A DNA stretch of 64,000 bases from JAIOSF01 sp047159865. Its GTDB lineage: Bacteria; Campylobacterota; Campylobacteria; Campylobacterales; Arcobacteraceae. The translations under genes were made by a program, and so were the position numbers. The DNA lies in contig NZ_AP038804.1 in the NCBI RefSeq assembly GCF_047159865.1, forward strand, positions 248,001 to 312,000, written 5' to 3'. Within the stretch, counting starts at the first letter, position 1; every line of letters begins with the position of its first letter. Below the pieces are notes generated by a model, which saw nothing but the letters and a program-made list of their open reading frames with translations, was not told where the DNA came from and did no database searches. Shown here in pieces: positions 62,076 through 64,000 of this stretch.

Positions 62076-63605
62076 TTATCTAGCATATCCAATTGAACGC
62101 AATTCTCTAATTACACTTACTTTTATTTCTCCTGGATACTTTACTTTATCTTCAATCTCTTTTGCTATCTCATTTGCCATTAAAATCGATTCATCGTCAT
62201 TTACAAGTTTTGCATTAACAATCACTCTAAGTTCTCTTCCTGCATTTATAGCATAAGTATTTATTACACCTTCTTTACTTGTGGCAATAGATTCAATCTC
62301 TTCAACTCTATTTAAAAAACTTTCAAGAACTTCTCTTCTAGCCCCTGGTCGTGCTGCACTTAATGCATCTGCAGCACAAACAGCAGCTGATTCGATACTA
62401 GAAGCTTCTTCATGTCCATGATGCGCATAGATTGAATTAATAACCTCTTCTGGTTCTCCTAATTTTTTACATAAATCAGCACCAATATCAACATGACTTC
62501 CAGGAACATCATGTGTTAAAGCTTTTCCAATATCATGTAAAAGTCCTGCTCTTCGTGCTAAAACAGTATCTCCACCAAGCTGAGCAGCTATTAAACCTGC
62601 AAGATTTGCAACTTCCAAGGTATGTGCTAAAGCATTTTGTCCATAACTTGCACGGTATCGTAATCTTCCTATTAAATAAACAAGTTCTTTATGCATATTT
62701 TTGATTCCAAGGGCAGCTATTGTTTCCTCACCCTCTTTGTCAATATTTTTATCAAACTCATTTTTAACAGTATTGTGAACCTCTTCTATTTTTGCAGGAT
62801 GTATTCGCCCATCTTTTAAAAGTAATTCTATTGTTCTTGTAGAAATTGCTCGTCTATAAAGATTAAAACTACTTACAGTTATGGTATTTGGAATATCTCC
62901 TATAATAATATCAACACCCAAACAAAACTCTAAAGCTTTGATATTTCGTCCCTCTTTACCAATGATTTTTCCTTTTGCTTCATCATCAGGAAGAGGAATA
63001 TGATTTATCAATCTTTCAGCTGCGAATTCACCTGCATATCGACTTACTGCAACTGATAAAATATTGTTAATCTCTTTTGTTGACTCTTCTTTTGCAAGTT
63101 TATATTCTTTTCGAAATAGAGAAGCTATCTCAGCTCTATTATCTTCTTTTACTTGATCAAGCATAAAAGTAGTCGCTTCTGCTTTTGTTAAGCCACTTGC
63201 ATTTTCTAATATCTTTTCAACTTTTTTTATTTTAGATTCATACATCTTTTTTTGTGATTCTAATCCCAATTTTAAAGATTGTACTTCAGTTTTTGCATTT
63301 GATATTATTTGAGTATCTTTTTTATTTTGATTGAGTTGTTGATCGATAAACAACTCTAATTCATTCTGTTTTGATTCTAAATCTTTTTTTAACTTTTTAA
63401 ACTCTTTTTCATAATCTCTTCGTGCTTTATGTTTAGCATCGTTTAAAATTTTTTGTGCCTCGTGCTCTATAACTTTTGATGTAGCTATAGCTTTTTCTGT
63501 GTAAATATCAAATTTTGCACTATTAAGTTTATTTGTTACAAAAACACTAATAACAGATACAATTATCGATACTACAGAAACAAATATTATTATCTCTATC
63601 TCCAT
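62076..63605 (-). CDS. rny: Ribonuclease Y
   Basis: A 509-residue membrane-anchored endoribonuclease. An N-terminal helix (about 5-23), a coiled coil to about 160, KH domain (about 195-260) with GKIIGKEGRNIKALEF, then the HD domain with HTLEVANLAGL and RAGLLHDIGKAL (HD pair). It initiates mRNA turnover in many bacteria lacking RNase E. It follows the 5-FCL gene after 11 bp. Confidence 0.92.
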   Translation of the reverse strand: MEIEIIIFVSVVSIIVSVISVFVTNKLNSAKFDIYTEKAIATSKVIEHEAQKILNDAKHKARRDYEKEFKKLKKDLESKQNELELFIDQQLNQNKKDTQIISNAKTEVQSLKLGLESQKKMYESKIKKVEKILENASGLTKAEATTFMLDQVKEDNRAEIASLFRKEYKLAKEESTKEINNILSVAVSRYAGEFAAERLINHIPLPDDEAKGKIIGKEGRNIKALEFCLGVDIIIGDIPNTITVSSFNLYRRAISTRTIELLLKDGRIHPAKIEEVHNTVKNEFDKNIDKEGEETIAALGIKNMHKELVYLIGRLRYRASYGQNALAHTLEVANLAGLIAAQLGGDTVLARRAGLLHDIGKALTHDVPGSHVDIGADLCKKLGEPEEVINSIYAHHGHEEASSIESAAVCAADALSAARPGARREVLESFLNRVEEIESIATSKEGVINTYAINAGRELRVIVNAKLVNDDESILMANEIAKEIEDKVKYPGEIKVSVIRELRSIGYAR

Positions 63606-63616
63606 TTTATAAACCT

Positions 63617-64000
63617 TTATGATGTAATTATATAATCTGGCTCTATATCATGATCTGAAGTTACAATATTATTTGTTTTACAAAGTTTTATTTGAGTAAA
63701 AATAGTGATTGGTTTATATTTAAGTCTTTCAAAAAATCGGTCATACATACCTGCTCCAAAACCTATTCTTCTATATGTTTTATCAATTCCTACAATTGGA
63801 ACAACAATCATATCTAATGCAATTTCATTATTTCTAAAAGTAGAGAAATTTGGCTCTTTAATACCAAATTTTTTTACATGTAGTGGAAATCGAAACAACA
63901 CAGGAACAAATGAATCACCTTTCATAAAAGGAACATAAACCTCAACATTTTTTCTTTTTCTTAATTCTGTAATAATAGGCATTACATCCACTTCTAAACT
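63617..64000 (-). CDS. 5-formyltetrahydrofolate cyclo-ligase (5' part missing)
   Basis: The C-terminal 124+ residues of a 5-FCL-type enzyme: VEVYVPFMKGDSFVPVLF, KFGIKEPNF, VVPIVGIDKTYRRIGFGAGMYDRFFE and the final DHDIEPDYIITS. The reading frame continues through the window edge with no stop, so the N-terminal start lies outside; a GTG at 63991 is probably not the start. It recycles 5-formyl-THF to methenyl-THF. It precedes rny with an 11 bp gap. Confidence 0.85.
   Translation of the reverse strand, partial: SLEVDVMPIITELRKRKNVEVYVPFMKGDSFVPVLFRFPLHVKKFGIKEPNFSTFRNNEIALDMIVVPIVGIDKTYRRIGFGAGMYDRFFERLKYKPITIFTQIKLCKTNNIVTSDHDIEPDYIITS

Overview
This 64 kb window comes from the chromosome of an AT-rich member of the Campylobacterota, most likely the Arcobacter group. 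The sequence shows low GC, dense overlapping operons, a frdCAB-order fumarate reductase, a peb4-type chaperone next to class II aldolase, a long-form TrmB, a tandem pair of dynamin-like GTPases and ArsRS-like two-component genes. The genus assignment is inference from gene content. I found no rRNA, tRNA, CRISPR array, prophage or insertion sequence.

Layout. 0-5 kb (minus): rluD, an FN3 lipoprotein, trmB, ftsE, ftsX and the first codons of a secreted protein, in a tightly overlapping operon. 4.9-6.5 kb (plus): rodA and two small unknown genes. 6.4-12.4 kb (minus): an AAA ATPase, a CheX-type protein, rnhB, smpB, tyrA, two pseudopilin-like proteins, a HIT protein and a YgjP-like peptidase. 12.5-18.6 kb: a ferredoxin-thioredoxin-reductase/rhodanese fusion (plus), a metallo-beta-lactamase protein with two cyclic-nucleotide-binding domains (minus), and an operon of response regulator, histidine kinase and a five-loop EF-hand protein. 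18.7-24.7 kb: fba, the PEB4-like isomerase, a second two-component system, a CoA-binding protein, radC and two small unknown genes.

24.8-37.5 kb is an iron-acquisition island. It holds a PepSY membrane module, a two-component system, a TonB-dependent siderophore receptor, a small transposase-like HTH protein and a complete TonB2-type energising operon (DUF3450, long ExbB, ExbB, ExbD, TonB, TPR). Five Fur-box-like 19-mers lie in the intergenic gaps, matching the consensus at 14 to 16 positions.

40.6-44.3 kb is the most striking locus: a five-gene operon for a secreted cysteine-rich repeat peptide, a DUF692/MNIO iron enzyme, its DUF2063 partner and a dedicated two-component system. It reads as a RiPP operon of the bufferin/HvfA kind, probably linked to copper or another thiophilic stress. 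The precursor has a CGAGKCG repeat, and sensor and regulator are built into the operon.

44-64 kb returns to core functions: the dynamin-like pair, frdCAB, a DnaQ-type exonuclease with a cNMP/CBS/DUF294 protein, DUF485-actP, ispE, truB, a UvrD/PcrA helicase, a LysR regulator, rny and the end of a 5-formyltetrahydrofolate cyclo-ligase cut by the window edge.
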